DNA of 5,451 nucleotides from a bacterium CG2_30_54_10 (GTDB lineage Bacteria > Muiribacteriota > Ozemobacteria > Ozemobacterales > Ozemobacteraceae), in the NCBI GenBank assembly GCA_001872985.1, contig MNYA01000024.1, positions 1 to 5,451 on the forward strand, in the 5' to 3' direction. Under the pieces are notes generated by a model. The model was not told where the DNA came from and did no database searches. It worked only from the letters and a program-made list of their open reading frames with translations. Shown one piece after another: positions 5,364-5,451 of this stretch; position 1 is the first letter of the stretch, and each line of letters opens with the position of its first letter. Made by a program: the position numbers and the translations under genes.

Positions 5364-5451
5364 GGGGCAGAACCGAGAAATTTAGCGGACATTGTTAGTC
5401 GCACTGCACGCGGACAAATAACTCCGAATTCGTTTTATCGTAAGAGTTTAG

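Noticed and set aside
5385..5416. GCGGACA repeated at 5385-5391 and 5410-5416, possibly an insertion sequence end
   Set aside because: Only 7 bp, at the window edge, with no partner end or transposase visible.

Overview
The window (about 50% G+C by eye) holds four genes, all on the + strand: the 3' part of an ABC-2-like exporter permease (1-1002), its ATPase (989-1825), a sigma-70 family factor with an unusual cysteine-rich N-terminal half (2191-3843), and a secreted or lipid-anchored enzyme of the animal-type protein-arginine deiminase (PAD) family (3900-5258). The genes are bacterial, with Shine-Dalgarno sites, a Sec signal peptide and a group 2/3-type sigma factor. The organism is probably an uncultured lineage rich in small palindromic repeats. 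The cysteine modules recall signalling proteins of Deltaproteobacteria and similar candidate phyla (for example Riflebacteria), but this placement is weak.

Region by region: permease and ATPase overlap by 14 bases and form one exporter unit. The 365-base gap before the sigma gene holds no credible gene. It looks like two small non-coding insertions. The first (1820-1962) has perfect 12-bp terminal inverted repeats and is flanked by a 12-bp direct repeat (11/12 identical). The second (2027-2123) is flanked by a perfect 13-bp direct repeat and carries a dRS3-like palindrome. Removing the first in silico lets the ATPase frame read 12 more codons to a stop at 2011-2013. Removing both leaves only about 67 bases between ATPase and sigma gene, so the insertions may have trimmed the ATPase and split an older, tighter gene cluster.

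The sigma gene encodes two copies of a six-cysteine module with almost identical spacing, joined by a Pro/Ala/Thr-rich linker that contains a 30-nt tandem repeat, followed by sigma regions 1.2 to 4.2. The PAD gene begins 56 bases later behind a strong ribosome binding site and is probably co-transcribed. It has the full catalytic set (Asp, His, Asp, Cys) but only the catalytic domain.

A cloverleaf-like palindromic repeat occurs twice, each about 50 bases after a stop codon (1878-1934 and 5307-5363). The most novel elements are the sigma factor with a possible metal- or redox-sensing front end, its pairing with an exported arginine-modifying enzyme, and the nested miniature insertions.
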